DNA from: Globodera rostochiensis
Taxonomy: Eukaryota; Nematoda; Chromadorea; Rhabditida; Heteroderidae
NCBI GenBank assembly: GCA_018350325.1
Contig: JAEVLN010000006.1
Span: 62,001 to 126,000, forward strand
Reading direction: 5' to 3'
Length of the DNA stretch: 64,000 nt
Shown here: positions 1 to 12,289 of the stretch, piece after piece
Layout of the letters: each line of letters opens with the position of its first letter
How positions within the stretch are numbered: the stretch's first letter is position 1
The notes under the pieces: generated by a model
Seen by the model: the letters and a program-made list of their open reading frames with translations, nothing else
Told to the model about the DNA's origin: nothing
The model's database searches: none
Program-made: the position numbers and the translations under genes

Positions 1-598
1 CCCCGCGCCCCGCCCTGCACCCCCCCCCCCCAGACTCAACTCCCCCCCGCGCCCCGCCCTGCACCCCCCCCAGACTCAACTCCCCCCCGCGCCCCGCCCT
101 GCACCCCCCCCCCCAGACTCAACTCCCCCCCCCCCCCGCGCCCCGCCCTGCACCCCGCCACCCAGACTCAACTCCCCCCCCCGCGCCCCGCCCTGCACCC
201 CCCCCCCCAGACTCAACTCCCCCCCGCGCCCCGCCCTGCACCCCCCCCCCCAGACTCAACTCCCCCCCCGCCCCCCCCCCAACTCCCCCCCCCTCCGCCC
301 CGCCCTGCACCCCGCCACCCAGACTCAACTCCCCCCCCCGCGCCCCGCCCTGCACCCCCCCCCCCCCAGACTCAACTCCCCCCCCCCCGCGCCCCGCCCT
401 GCACCCCGCCACCCAGACTCAACTCCCCCCCCCGCGCCCCGCCCTGCACCCCGCCACCCAGACTCAACTCCCCCCCCCGCGCCCCGCCCTGCACCCCCCC
501 CCCCAGACTCAACTCCCCCCCCCGCGCCCCGCCCTGCACCCCCCCCCCCAGACTCAACTCCCCCCCGCGCCCCGCCCTGCACCCCCCCCCCCCAGACT
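1..598. repeat. C-rich GC minisatellite
   Basis: About a dozen tandem copies of a roughly 40-50 bp unit: CCCGCGCCCCGCCCTGCAC, a C-run of 7-13, then CAGACTCAACT and another C-run. Copies differ mainly in C-run length, and some carry CACCCCGCCACCCAG instead of a long run. The array is cut by the left edge of the window. Open frames on the minus strand (Gly/Arg/Ala-rich) are by-products of the repeat. Confidence 0.95.
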
Positions 599-1180
599 CA
601 CTCACCTCCCCCTCCCCCGTTGACCTCAGTGGTCCTCGTTGACGTTTTCTGTTCTGCAGCACTTCCGCTTGTACTGCTCCCGCCGACATCGGTCGCCTCG
701 CTCTCCACTCCGTGCATCTTCCCTCTGATTGTGAGCCGATTGCCATCGTTCATCCGTCTCCACACCCCGACAACCTTTGGCCACCTCAGCGTTTTCTTCT
801 TCCGTCTCCTCCAACTCCGACTTCTGTTGCTGTTTGTCATCATCCTTCGGAGAAGCAAAAGTGAGTGAGCAAATCGGAATGCCCGCGAGGGAATTGCGAT
901 GGTTTCCCTTTTCACCCGCGAGGGCCAATTTCATCAGACAAAAAAGAGCCGGAGGAGCGCCGATGACGGGCAAATCGGCGCCGCTTTTTGAGGCGTAATG
1001 CGCGGCGGTGCATCGGTCAGTCGCTTTTTTGATATTTTTTGTTGCCAAATTGAAAGAAATTTGATAATATTTATGAAAATGCCAAAGCCTTCCCTTTCCC
1101 CGCGTTCACTAATTATTCCGAACGATGCCTTTCCAACGAGTCAGTCCCTTTTTGTATTCTCTCACAATCATAACGGGCGC
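599..1180. other. Spacer without a supported gene
   Basis: Ordinary mixed-composition sequence between the first minisatellite and the fold-back element. Short open frames exist on both strands, but none shows a recognisable domain or a convincing exon/intron pattern. Confidence 0.5.
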
Positions 1181-1766
1181 GGTAAATTGCTCTCCGACCA
1201 TTTTCGGAAAATTGCTCTCGGAAAATTTCTCTCCAACCCGAAAAATTGCTCTCCGTGAGAAAAAATAAAAATGGCAAAATTCATCCCAGAATTTTTCTAT
1301 TTACCTTTTCTTTCATCACCTGCTAGCCATAAACAGGAAAGAGTGGCTTAGGCCTAAGCCTAACGCGCCCCGAGCCAGGGTGGCTTAGGCCTAAGCCTAA
1401 CGCGCCCCGAGCCAGGGTGGCTTAGGCCTAAGCCTAACGCGCCCCGAGCCAGGGTGGCTTAGGCCTAAGCCTAACGCGCCCGAGCCAGGGTGGCTTAGGC
1501 CTAAGCCTAACGAACCCCAAGTCTCTAACCTTTCCCCTGTTAGTTCTAATTCAGTCCAAAAATATTTTAAAAATCGGAAATAGTTCAAATGTCTTTAAAA
1601 ATTGTTTACTCCTCCATAGACACTCACCGAATGTTATAAGAAATCATTTACAAAATTCGGGTTCAAACCACCAGTATTTTATTTTTTTCTCACGGAGAGC
1701 AATTTTCCGCGGTGGAGTGAAATTTTCCGAGCGCCTTTCCCGAACATGGTCGCAGAGCAATTTACC
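1181..1766. mobile_element. Fold-back transposon with about 90-bp inverted ends
   Basis: The left end (about 1181-1270) begins GGTAAATTGCTCT and ends CTCTCCGTGAGAAAAAATAA. The right end (about 1677-1766) is its imperfect reverse complement, finishing AGAGCAATTTACC. The arms share the order AAATTGCTCT, CGACCAT, TCGG, CTCGGAAAATTTC, GAAAATTGCTCTCCGTGAG, so this is one non-autonomous inverted-repeat element. No clear target duplication or transposase is visible. The centre holds a telomere-like tandem array. Confidence 0.8.
1345..1511. repeat. 37-bp tandem repeat with telomere-like TTAGGC palindrome
   Basis: Five near-perfect copies of a 37-bp unit. Each contains GGCTTAGGCCTAAGCCTAA, i.e. one TTAGGC (the nematode telomere hexamer) fused head-to-head to two GCCTAA hexamers, followed by CGCGCCCCGAGCCAGGGT. 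One copy lacks a single C. Confidence 0.9.
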
Positions 1767-3009
1767 TAGACTCATCACAACTCACTTCCGCTCGTTTTCC
1801 CTGCTTCTGATCCCTCCTTCTGCTCCTCCTTTCCCTTTCCGCGCTCCTCCTCTCCCACCTTCGCCATCATCTCCCTTCCTCCCCTCTATTCTTTTCTTCA
1901 TCTGCTCCTCCTTCTCCCCTTCCATCTCTCTTCCTCTCCCACCTTCGCCCTCAACTCCCTTCCTCCCCTCTATTCTTTTCTTCATCTGCTCCTCCTTCTC
2001 CTCTTCCATCTTTCTTCCTCTCCCACCTTCGCCCTCAACTCCCTTCCTCCCCTCTATTCTTTTCTTCATCTCCTCCTCCTTCTCCCCTTCCGTCCCTTTT
2101 TCCATTACTGTCCGTTCTGTTGTGGACCGACGCACGACGCAAAGATTGAAGTACAGTACCAGCAAAGTCCACGCGCACCCTATCAACAAAATGCCGCCTC
2201 CCGTGATCAACGCTTGTTTTGGAAATGAAAGCGATCCAACGCTTATTTTAAGCAAAATGCCCCTCCCCCCCCCCCCCCCCACTCACCGACCACCCACCAC
2301 TGTGCACGCTCAGCCACTTCCAGTTGGGCCAATGCTTAAATGCGTCCAATTAATTGCCCATTCAATTACCAAAATCCACCCGAAATGCCAACGATTGGAA
2401 TTTGAAGGAGGGCGGACATTTCGGGTAGGGAAAGCAGCGAAAGATCGGCGAACAGAGACTAAAAAGGGGGGGGGGAGGCAAGAGGGGAAACAAACGAAAC
2501 GGACTTTGGCAGGGACCATTTTGCCGTTTAGTGAAGCGCTGAAGAAGAGACGAAGAGGACGGGCCGAGGGCGTCGTGGAGGAGGACAACCCGATGACCTG
2601 ACATGGCAATGATCGTTGGGGGGGGGGGGCTAACAAAGAAAAGCTCCCCAAATGCTCGTGGAGTTTCTGGATGAAACATTTGGCAGTTTTTGCATTTGCA
2701 CTTACAAATAAGCGAGGGTGATCTATCAGTGTGCCAAGTTTCGCCCAGAAACTCAACGGAAACTTGGGGACCTTCCCTTTGTAAGAGCAATCTTTTGAAT
2801 GATTCAACCGATGACCCGATTCTGATCTGATCAGGTCACAGTATCAAGTAGCAGATCATTAGTGGAAGTTCACTTTCCCTCACTCCATTCTCTTTTTGCA
2901 CACCCAAATTCCCAGATGAGAAAGGAGATGAGTCTAACCGCTTCTGCTTCGGGTAGGACTTTGGGCTAAAATTTCGTTTACTGGCCCCAATTTTACACAA
3001 AAACTCTCT
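1767..3009. other. Spacer, no supported gene; CT-rich triplication at 1835-2095
   Basis: Between 1835 and 2095 a unit of about 85-90 bp is repeated three times, recognisable by CTCCCTTCCTCCCCTCTATT and CTTCATCTGCTCC. The rest is ordinary sequence with poly-C at 2262-2280 and a G-run at 2619-2630. Open frames on both strands show no domain. Confidence 0.6.
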
Positions 3010-6000
3010 TTACAGCTTTACTCTCCCTCTCCTCTCCCTCCTCTTTCTCTCCCTCCTCTCTCTCTCCCTCCTCTCTCTCTCCCTCCACTCTCTCTCCCTC
3101 CACTCTCTCCCTCTCCCTCCTCTTTCTCTCCCTCCTCTCTCTCTCCCTCCTCTCTCTCTCCCTCCTCTCTCTCTCCCTCCTCTCTCTCTCACTCCTCTCT
3201 CTCCCTCCTCTTTCTCTCCCTCCTCTCTCTCTCCCTCCTCACCCTCCTCTCTCTCTCCCTCCTCTTTCTCTCCCTCCTCTCTCTCTCCCTCCTCTCTCTC
3301 TCCCTCCTCTCTCTCTCCCTCCTCTCTCTCTCCCTCCTCTCTCTCCCTCCTCTCTCCCTCCTCTCTCTCTCCCTCCTCTCTCTCCCTCCTCTCTCCCTCC
3401 TCTCCTCTCCCTCCTCTTTCTCTCCCTCCTCTCTCTCTCCCTCCTCTCTCTCTCCCTCCTCTCTCTCTCCCTCCTCTCTCTCTCCCTCCTCTCTCTCTCC
3501 CTCCTCTCTCTCCCTCTCCTCTCCCTCCTCTTTCTCTCCCTCCTCTCTCTCTCCCTCCTCACCCTCCTCTTTCTCTCCCTCCTCTCTCTATCCCTCCTCT
3601 CTCTCTCCCTCCTCTCTCTCCCTCCTCTCTCCCTCCTCTCTCTCTCCCTCCTCTCTCTCCCTCCTCTCTCTCCCTCCTCTCTCCCTCCTCTCTCTCTTCC
3701 TCCTCTCTCTCTCCCTCCTCTCTCTCCCTCCTCTCTCCCTCCTCTCCTCCTCCTCCTCTCTTCTCTCTCTCCGTCCTCCTCTCGCTCTCCCTCTCTCCTC
3801 CCTCTCCTCTCTCCTCTCTCTCTCCTCTCCTCTCCCTCCTCTTTCTCTCCCTCCTCTCTCTCTGCCTCCTCACCCTCCTCTTTCTCACCCTCCTCTCTCT
3901 CTCCCTCCTCTCTCTCTCCCTCCACTCTCTCCCTCCTCTCTCTCTCCTCTCTCCCTCTCATCTCTCTCCCTCCTCTCTCTCTCCCCCCTCTCTCCCTACC
4001 TCTTCCCTCCTCTCTCCACTCCCTCTCTCTCTCCTCCTCTCTCCCTCCCTCCTCTTTCTCTCCCTCCTCTCTCTGCTCTCCCTCCTCTCTCTCTTCCTCC
4101 CTCTCTCTCTCCCTCCTCTCTCTCCTCCTCTCTCTCCCTCCTCTCTCCCTCCTCTCTCTCTCCTCTCCTCTCCCCCTCCTCTCTCCCTCCTCTCCTCTCC
4201 CTCCTCTTTCTCTCCCCTCCTCTCTCTCCCTCCTCTCTCTCTCCTCTCCCTCTCTCTCTCTCCCTCCTCTCTCTCCTCCCTCCTCCTCCTCTCCCTCATC
4301 CTCTCTCCCTCCTCTTTATCCCGCCTCTCTCGTCTCCCCTCCTTTTTCCCCTCTCCCTCCTCTCTCCTCCTCCTCCCTCTCTTTCTCTCTCCCTCCTCTC
4401 TCTCCCTCTTCCCCTCCTCTTTCTCCTCCCGCCTCTCTCTCTCCCTCCTCTCCCTCCTCTTTCTCTCCCTCCTCTCTCTCATCCTCCTCTCTCTCTCCTC
4501 CTCTTTCTCCCGCCTCTCGCTCTCCCTCCTTTTTCTCTCCCTCCTCTCTCGTCCCTCCTATTTCTCTCCCTCCTCTCTCTCGCCATCTCCCCTCCTCTTT
4601 CTCTCCATCCTCTCTCTCTCCCTCCTCTCCCTCCTCTTGTCTCTCCCTCCGCTCTCTCTCCCTCCTCTCTCTCTCTCCCTCCCTCTCTCTCCCTCCTCGC
4701 CTCTCCTTCTCTTTCTCTCCCTCCTCTCTCTCTTCTCTCTTTTCCTCCTCTCTCCTCCTCGCTCTCTCTCCTCCTTCTCTCTCTCCTCCTCTCTCTCTCC
4801 TCCTCTCCTCTCCCTCCTCTCTCCCCTCCTCTCTCTCTCTCTCTCCTCTCCCCTCGCTCTCTCTCCCCTCCTTCTCCTCCTCCCTCCTCTCCCTCCTCTC
4901 CACTCCCTCCCTCTCTCTCTCTCCTCCTCTCTCTCGCCCTCCTCTCTCTCTCTTCCCTCTCCTCCTCGCTCCTCTCCCTCCTCTCCTCTCTCCCTCCTCC
5001 TCCCTCCTCTCCCTACCTCTCTCGCCTCCACTCTCTCCCTCCACTCTCTCCTCCTCTCTTCTCCTCTCCCTCCTCTTTCTCTCCCTCCTCTCTCTCTCCC
5101 TCTCCCTCCTCTTTCTCTCCCTCCTCTCTCTCTCCCTCCTCTCCCTCCTCTTTCTCTCCCCCTCCTCTCTCTCCCTCCTCTCTCTCTCCCTCCCCTCTCT
5201 CCTCCCTCCTCTCTCTCTCCCTTCTCTTTCTCTCCCTCCTCTCTCTCTTCCTCCTCTCCTCTCTCCTCCTCTCTCTCTCCTCTCTCTCCCTCCTCTCTCT
5301 CCCTCCTCTCTCTCCCTCCTCTCTCCCTCCTCTCTCTCTTCCTCCTCTCTCTCTCCCCCCTCTCTCTCCCCTCCTCTCTCTCTCCCCTACCTCTCTCTCC
5401 CTCCTCTCTCTCCCTCCTCTCTCCCTCCTCTCTTCTCTCCCTCCTCTCTCTCTCCCCGCCTCTCTCTCTCCCCTCCTTTTTCCTCCTCCTCCTCTCTCTC
5501 TCCCTCCTCTTTCTCTCCCTCCTCTCTCTCTCCCTCCTCTCTCATCTTCCTCCTCTCTCCCTCCTCTCTCTCTCCCTCCTCTCTCTCCCTCCACTCTCTC
5601 CCTCCTCTCTCTCCCTCCTCTCTCTCTTCCTCCTCTCTCTCCCTCCTCTCTCCCTCCTCTCTCTCCCTCCTCTCTCTCCCTCCTCTCTCTCCCTCCTCTC
5701 TCCCTCCTCTCTCTCTTCCTCCTCTCTCTCTCCCCCTCTCTCTCCCTCCTCTCTCTCTCCCTCCTCTCTCTCCCTCCTCTCTCTCCCTCCTCTCTCCCTC
5801 CTCTCTCTCTCCCTCCTCTCTCTCTCCCGCCTCTCTCTCTCCCTCCTTTTTCTCTCCCTCCTCTCTCCCTCCTCTCTCTCTTCCTCCTCTCTCCCTCCTC
5901 TCTCTCTCCCTCCTCACCCTCCTCTTTCTCTCCCTCCTCTCTCTCTCCCTCCTCACCCTCCTCTTTCTCTCCCTCCTCTCTCTCTCCCTCCTCTCTCTCT

Positions 6001-9000
6001 CCCTCCACTCTCTCCCTCCTCTCTCTCCTCTCTCTCTCCCTCCTCTCTCTCTCCCTCCTCTCTCTCTCCCTCCACTCTCTCCCTCCTCTCTCCCTCCTCT
6101 CTCCCTCCACTCTCTCCCTCCTCTCTCCCTCCTCTCTCCCTCCTCTTTCTCTCCCTCCTCTCTCTCCCTCTCCCTCCTCTTTCTCTCCCTCCTCTCTCTC
6201 TCCCTCCTCTCCCTCCTCTTTCTCTCCCTCCTCTCTCTCTCCCTCCTCTCTCTCTCCCTCCCCTCTCTCTCCCTCCTCTCTCTCTCCCTTCTCTTTCTCT
6301 CCCTCCTCTCTCTCTTCCTCCTCTCTCTCCCTCCTCTCTCCCTCCTCTCTCTCCCTCCTCTCTCTCCCTCCTCTCTCTCCCTCCTCTCTCTCCTCCTCTC
6401 TCTCTTCCTCCTCTCTCTCTCCCCCTCTCTCTCCCTCTCCTCCTCTCTCTCTCCCTCCTCTCTCTCCCTCCTCTCTCTCCCTCCTCTCTCTCCCTCCTCT
6501 CTCTCTCCCTCCTCTCTCTCTCCCGCCTCTCTCTCTCCCTCCTTTTTCCTCTCCCTCCTCTCTCTCTCCCTCCTCTTACTCTCCCGCCTCTCTCTCTCCC
6601 TCCTCTCTCTCTCTCTCTTCTCCTCTCTCCCTCCTCTCTCTCTCCCTCCTCTCTCTCTCCCTCCACTCTCTCCCTCCGCTCGTCTCTCCCTCCTCTCTCT
6701 CTTCCTCCTCTCTCTTCCCTCCTCTCTCCCTCCTCTCTCTCCCTCCTCTCTCCTCCCTCCTCTCTCCTCCCTCCTCTCTCCCTCCTCTCTCTTCATCCCT
6801 CCTCTCTCTCGTCCCCTCTCTCTGTCCCTCCTCTTCCTCTTCTCTCCCTCCTCTCCTCCCTCCTCTCTCTCTCCCCCTCCTCTCTCTCTCCCCCTCTCTC
6901 ATCCCTCTCTCTCTCTCCCGCCTCTCTCTCATCCCTCCTCTCTCTCTCCCTCCACTCTCTCCTCCTCTCCTCTCCTCCTCTCTCCCTCCTCTCTCTCTCC
7001 CCCCTCTCCTCTCCCCTCCCTCTCCTCCCCTCCTCTCTCCCTCCTCTCTCCCTCCACTCTCTTCCCTCCTCTCTCCCTCCTCTCTCCCTCCTCTTTCTCC
7101 TCCCTCCTCTCTATCTCCTCTCCCTCCTCTTTCTCTCCCTCCTCTCTCTCTCCCTCCTCTCCCTCCTCTTTCTCTCCCTCCTCTCTCTCTCCCTCCTCTC
7201 TCTCCTCCCTCCCCCTCTCTCTCCCTCCTCTCTCTCTCCCTTCTCTTTCTCTCCCTCCTCTCTCTCTTCCTCCTCTCTCTCCCTCCTCTCTCCCTCCTCT
7301 CTCTCCCTCCTCCTCTCCCTCCCTCTCTCCCTCCTCTCTCCCTCCTCTCTCTCTTCCTCCTCTCTCTCTCCCCTCTCTCTCTCCCTCCTCTCTTCTCTCC
7401 TCCTCTCTCTCCCTCCTCTCTCTCCTCCTCTCTCTCCTCCTCTCTCCTCTCCCTCTCCCTCCCTCTCTCTCCCGCCCTCTCTCTCTCCCTCCTTTTCTCT
7501 CCCTCCTCTCTCCTCTCCCTCCTCTTTCTCTCCCCTCCTCTCTCTCTCCCTCCTCTCTCTCTTCCTCCTCTCTCCCTCCTCTCTCTCTCCCTCCTCTCTC
7601 TCTCCCTCCCACTCTCTCCCTCCTCTCTCTCTCCCTCCTCTCTCTCTTCCTCCTCTCTCTCCCTCCTCTCTCCCTCCTCTCTCTCCCTCCTCTCTCTCCC
7701 TCCTCTCTCCTCCCTCCTCTCTCCCTCCTCTCTCTCTTCCTCCTCTCTCTCTCTCCCCTCTCTCTCCTCCTCTTCTCTCTCCCTCCCTCTCTCTCCCTCC
7801 TCTCTCTCCCTCCTCTCTCTCTCCCTCCTCTCTCTCTCCCTCCTCTCTCTCTCCCCGCCTCTCTCTCTCCCTCCTTTTCTCTCCCTCCTCTCTCCCTCCT
7901 CTCTCTCTTCCTACTCTCTCCCTCCTCTCTCTCTCCCTCCTCACCCTCCTCTTTCTCTCCCTCCTCTCTCTCTCCCTCCTCACCTCCTCTTTCTCTCTCC
8001 CTCCTCTCTCTCTCCCTCCTCTCTCTCTCCCTCCACTCTCTCCCTCCTCTCTCTCCTCTCTCTCTCCCTCCTCTCTCTCTCCCTCCTCTCTCTCTTCCCT
8101 CCACTCTCTCCCTCCTCTCTCCCTCCTCTCTCCCTCCACTCTCTCCCTCCTCTCTCCCTCCTCTCTCCCTCCTCTTTCTCTCCCTCCTCTCTCTCCCTCT
8201 CCCTCCTCTTTCTCTCCCTCCTCTCTCTCTCCTCCTCTCCCTCCTCTTTCTCTCCCTCCTCTCTCTCTCCTCCTCCTCTCTCTCTCCCTCCCCTCTCTCT
8301 CCCTCCTCTCATCTCTCCCTTCTCTTCTCCTCCCGCCTCTCTCTCTTCCTCCTCCTCTCCTCTCCTCCTCTCTCCCTCCTCTCTCTCCCTCCTCTCTCTC
8401 CCTCCTCTCTCTCTCCCTCCTCTCTCCCTCCGCTCTCTCTTCCTCCTCTCTCTCCCCCTCTCTCTCCCTCCTCTCTCTCTCCCTCCTCTCTCTCTCCCCT
8501 CCTCCTTCCCTCCTCTCTCTCTCCCTCCTCTCTCTCTCTCCTCCTCTCTCTCTCCCGCCCTCTCTCTCTCCCTCCTTTTTCTCTCCCTCCTCTCTCCCTC
8601 CTCTCTCTCTTCCTCCTCTCTCCCTCCGCTCTCTCTCCCTCCTCACCCTCCTCTTTCTCTCCCTCCTCTCTCTCTCCCTCCTCACCCTCCTCTTTCTCTC
8701 CCTCCCTCTCTCTCCCTCCTCTCTCTCTCCCTCCACTCTCTCCCTCCTCTCTCTCCTCTCTCATCTCCCTCCTCTCTCTCCCTCCTCTCTCTCCTCCTCT
8801 CTCTCTTCCTCCTCTCTCTCTCCCCTCCTCTCTCTCTCCCTCCTCTCTCTCTCCCTCCTCTCTCTCCCTCCTCTCTCTCCCTCCTCTCTCCCTCCTCTCG
8901 CTCTCCCTCCTCTCTCTCTCCCGCCTCTCTCTCTCCCTCCGTTTTCTCTCTCCGCCTCTCTCCCTCCTCTCTCTCTTCCTCCTCTCTCCCTCCTCTCTCT

Positions 9001-9090
9001 CTCCCTCCTCTCTCTCCCTCCACTCTCTCCCTCCTCTCTCTCTCCCTCCTCTCTCTCTCCCTCCTCTCTCTCTCCCTCCACTCTCTCCCT
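3010..9090. repeat. 6-kb CT-rich satellite (CTCTCTCTCCCTCC type)
   Basis: Continuous pyrimidine tract on + made of short irregular units such as CCTCCTCTCTCTCTCCCT and CCTCCTCTTTCTCTCCC, with rare A or G. Longer blocks recur (for example around 5880-6160, 7920-8170 and 8590-8760, each with CTCCCTCCTCACCCTCCTC), suggesting segmental duplications of several hundred bases inside the array. Very long Ser/Leu/Pro or Arg/Glu/Gly open frames, including one of over 1500 codons, are artefacts of a tract almost without A and G. Confidence 0.97.
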
Positions 9091-9879
9091 CTCCTTCCTT
9101 CTATTTATTTTTCGCCATTTCCAACTCTTTCAACTCTCGGCATATATTTCGATTTTCACCCCCCACCCCCACCTCTCCCCCTCCCATCCCCCATTTTCCT
9201 TTGTCCCAACTCACTTGAACCCGAAAAGGGAATAGCGTGACTGCGCCGGACCTTTCCCCCTCATTAGCCGACATCGCAGATTTAGTTTTTTCCCCTCCGG
9301 CATCGTTTCTTCTCACAATTTGCCCTCTCCCAAAAAGATGCGCTTTCATCGCTCGCCAAAAAGCCATGGCACAAATCATCTCCAATCGGCGCGCGATCTG
9401 TCCAACATTGGCACCCACCTCTTCTGAACGGTCAATGCCTAATTCTGTTGGGGAAAGCAAATAAAAACTTCAAAAAAATTAATTGAAAAATTGCCCAATT
9501 GAACGATGAATTCCGTTGAAGGCCTGTCCGCTGAAAAGGGCTTAAACTTTGACTCACTCCGAACACTCAGAATCTTTTCAAAAATAAGCAATTTTAGCAT
9601 AAAGTAAATCCAACCCTTCGATGAGGCCAAAACTGTGCTTTTGAGGACAATTAGCAGAACAATTATACATTTGCATGACGATGGGTGCGGTGTTTTGTGC
9701 CATTTGGCCATGTTTAGCGGGAAGTGCGGGGGGGGGGGGGGGCTTTTCTGTCCCGTCGATTGGCCGCTGTCCCTCCCCCCTCCCCCCCTCCTCCCGTTCC
9801 CATGTCCCAGGCGGTCAATTTTCTTTCTCCTCAGCAACCCATCATCTAAATAATCCTCCATCCGTTGCCATGACACCAA
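9091..9879. other. Spacer, no supported gene
   Basis: Mixed-composition DNA between two pyrimidine arrays, with a G-run at 9728-9742. No open frame with a recognisable domain or a convincing intron series was seen. Confidence 0.5.
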
Positions 9880-11325
9880 ACGACCCCCCCCCCCCGACAA
9901 CCTCTCCCAATCATCCGTCCTTCTCATCCCCTCCCTCCCCCCCCCCATCATCCGTCCTTCTCATCCCCCCCCCCCAATCATCCGTCTTTCTCATCCCCCC
10001 CCCCAATCATCCGTCTTTCTCATCCCCCCCCCATATCCGTCCTTCTCATCCCCTCCCCCCCCCCATTATCCGTCCTCCTCATCCCCTCCCCCCCCCATCA
10101 TCCGTCCTTCTCATCCCCCCCCAATCATCCGTCTTTCTCATCCCCCCCCCCAATCATCCGTCTTTCTCATCCCCCCCCCAATCACCCATCATCCGTCCTC
10201 CTCATCCCCTCCCCCCCCCATCATCCGTCCTTCTCATCCCCCCCCCAATCATCCGTCTTTCTCATCCCCCCCCCAATCATCCGTCTTTCTCATCCCCCCC
10301 CCCAATCACCCATCATCCGTCCTCCTCATCCCCTCCCCCCCCATCATCCGTCCTTCTCATCCCCTCCCCCCCCCAATCATCCGTCCTTCTCATCCCCCCC
10401 CCAATCACCCATCATCCGTCCTCCTCATCCCCTCCCCCCCCCCCCATTATCCGTCCTCCTCATCCCCTCCCCCCCCCATATCCGTCCTTCTCATCCCCTC
10501 CCCCCCCCCATTATCCGTCCTCCTCATCCCCTCCCCCCCCCCATATCCGTCCTTCTCATCCCCCCCCCCCCAATCATCCGTCTTTCTCATCCCCCCCCCC
10601 AATCATCCGTCTTTCTCATCCCCCCCCCCAATCACCCATCATCCGTCCTCCTCATCCCCTCCCCCCCCCATATCCGTCCTTCTCATCCCCCCCCCATATC
10701 CGTCCTTCTCATCCCCCCCCCAATCATCCGTCCTCCTCATCCCCTCCCCCCCCCATATCCGTCCTTCTCATCCCCTCCCCCCCCCCCCCAATCATCCGTC
10801 CTCCTCATCCCCTCCCCCCCCCCAATCATCCGTCCTCCTCATCCCCTCCCCCCCCCCCATATCCGTCCTTCTCATCCCCTCCCCCCCCCCAATCATCCGT
10901 CCTCCTCATCCCCTCCCCCCCCCCATATCCGTCCTTCTCATCCCCCCCCAATCATCCGTCTTTCTCATCCCCCCCCCAATCATCCGTCTTTCTCATCCCC
11001 CCCCCCAATCACCCATCATCCGTCCTCCTCATCCCCTCCCCCCCCCATATCCGTCCTTCTCATCCCCCCCCCCATATCCGTCCTTCTCATCCCCCCCCCA
11101 ATCATCCGTCCTCCTCATCCCCTCCCCCCCCCCATATCCGTCCTTCTCATCCCCTCCCCCCCCCCAATCATCCGTCCTCCTCATCCCCTCCCCCCCCCCC
11201 AATCATCCGTCCTCCTCATCCCCTCCCCCCCCCCCATATCCGTCCTTCTCATCCCCTCCCCCCCCCAATCATCCGTCCTCCTCATCCCCTCCCCCCCCCC
11301 AATCATCCGTCCTCCTCATCTCCTC
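9880..11325. repeat. About 30-bp C-rich minisatellite (AATCATCCGTCCTTCTCATC)
   Basis: Roughly fifty copies of a unit: AATCATCCGTC, CTT/CTC/TTT, CTCATC and a C-run of 7-14. Variants start ATATCCGTCC, ATTATCCGTCC or AATCACCCATCATCC, and these recur in blocks, so there is higher-order structure. The long Pro/Ser/His open frame through it is a repeat artefact. Confidence 0.97.
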
Positions 11326-12289
11326 ACAATTCAGATCCGGGTTCTCACTGGAGATCTCTGAATTGATGATCCTTCCCCCCTCCCCTCTCTTCTCCCGCTT
11401 CCATTTGCTGTTTGGGCTTCCATTTAATGGACAGCCGTTCTTCCCCCTCCCCCATACTTCGATTGTTCTTGCATCGATTTATCACTTCCTGCGGGCCAGG
11501 GCCATCCCAACAATTCCGTTCCCCCCCCCAATAGTTTTGATTTGTTCAATTGAAATATGTCTTAATTGTTTAATCCTCCTCCTCCAATTGGTCGGTCATT
11601 TCTCTTTGAATAAGTTGGCACAAATGCCGTCATTCTCTTTCACTCTCTCCGCCCGACTTTTGTCCGTCCCTTGCAACTTTTCCTTTCGCGAATTCAATTC
11701 AACAAAGGCGCAATTAGCCAAAGGCTCTGTTAAATTTTGGTAAAGTCAAAAGGGCGTAAAAGTGGGGGCTGATGTAAAGAATTTGGGGCAAGGCAACTCC
11801 CCCACCCCCCCCCCCCGCTAATTACCCCCACCCGCGGCACCCATTCACTTTGGCTTTTTACCCCCCCCCCACTCCACCCAAAAATACATTAAAAGAAAGG
11901 CATTTTCTTCCGTTTTTGCATTCTTTCCCTGAAAAGATACACGACCAGAAAATGAAATTTCTTGGCCAAAAGGCCATTCATTTTTTAGGAGGCAATTTCC
12001 TTTCCTTTTGCCTTTTTCTCGGTCATTTCTTTGTCTTTTTGCTTCGCTCCGTCATTTTCAATTCAATTCATTCGTCTCCCCCCCCCCAAATGACTTATGC
12101 TGCATCCCTTTTGTTTTACTTTCACTTTTTCCGATCTTCCCAATTTGTCATTAATCAGAATGGACTCCCGTCCCCTAGGGGGATACATATTCCTCGGCAC
12201 TTCCGCTCTTCCCACTCCACCCCCCTCCCCACTTCCATCTACCCCCTCCAATTAGGCCACGCCTTTTGCTGTTATTGCTTTATCCATCC
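11326..12289. other. Spacer, no supported gene
   Basis: Mixed sequence with short C-runs at about 11520, 11803 and 11862. Nothing resembling a conserved exon was found. Confidence 0.5.

Noticed and set aside
4637..9235. A 1532-codon open frame through the CT satellite, and many Arg/Glu/Gly frames on the other strand
   Set aside because: Stops are absent simply because the tract has almost no A and G on one strand; there is no domain, no codon structure and no sequence outside the repeat.
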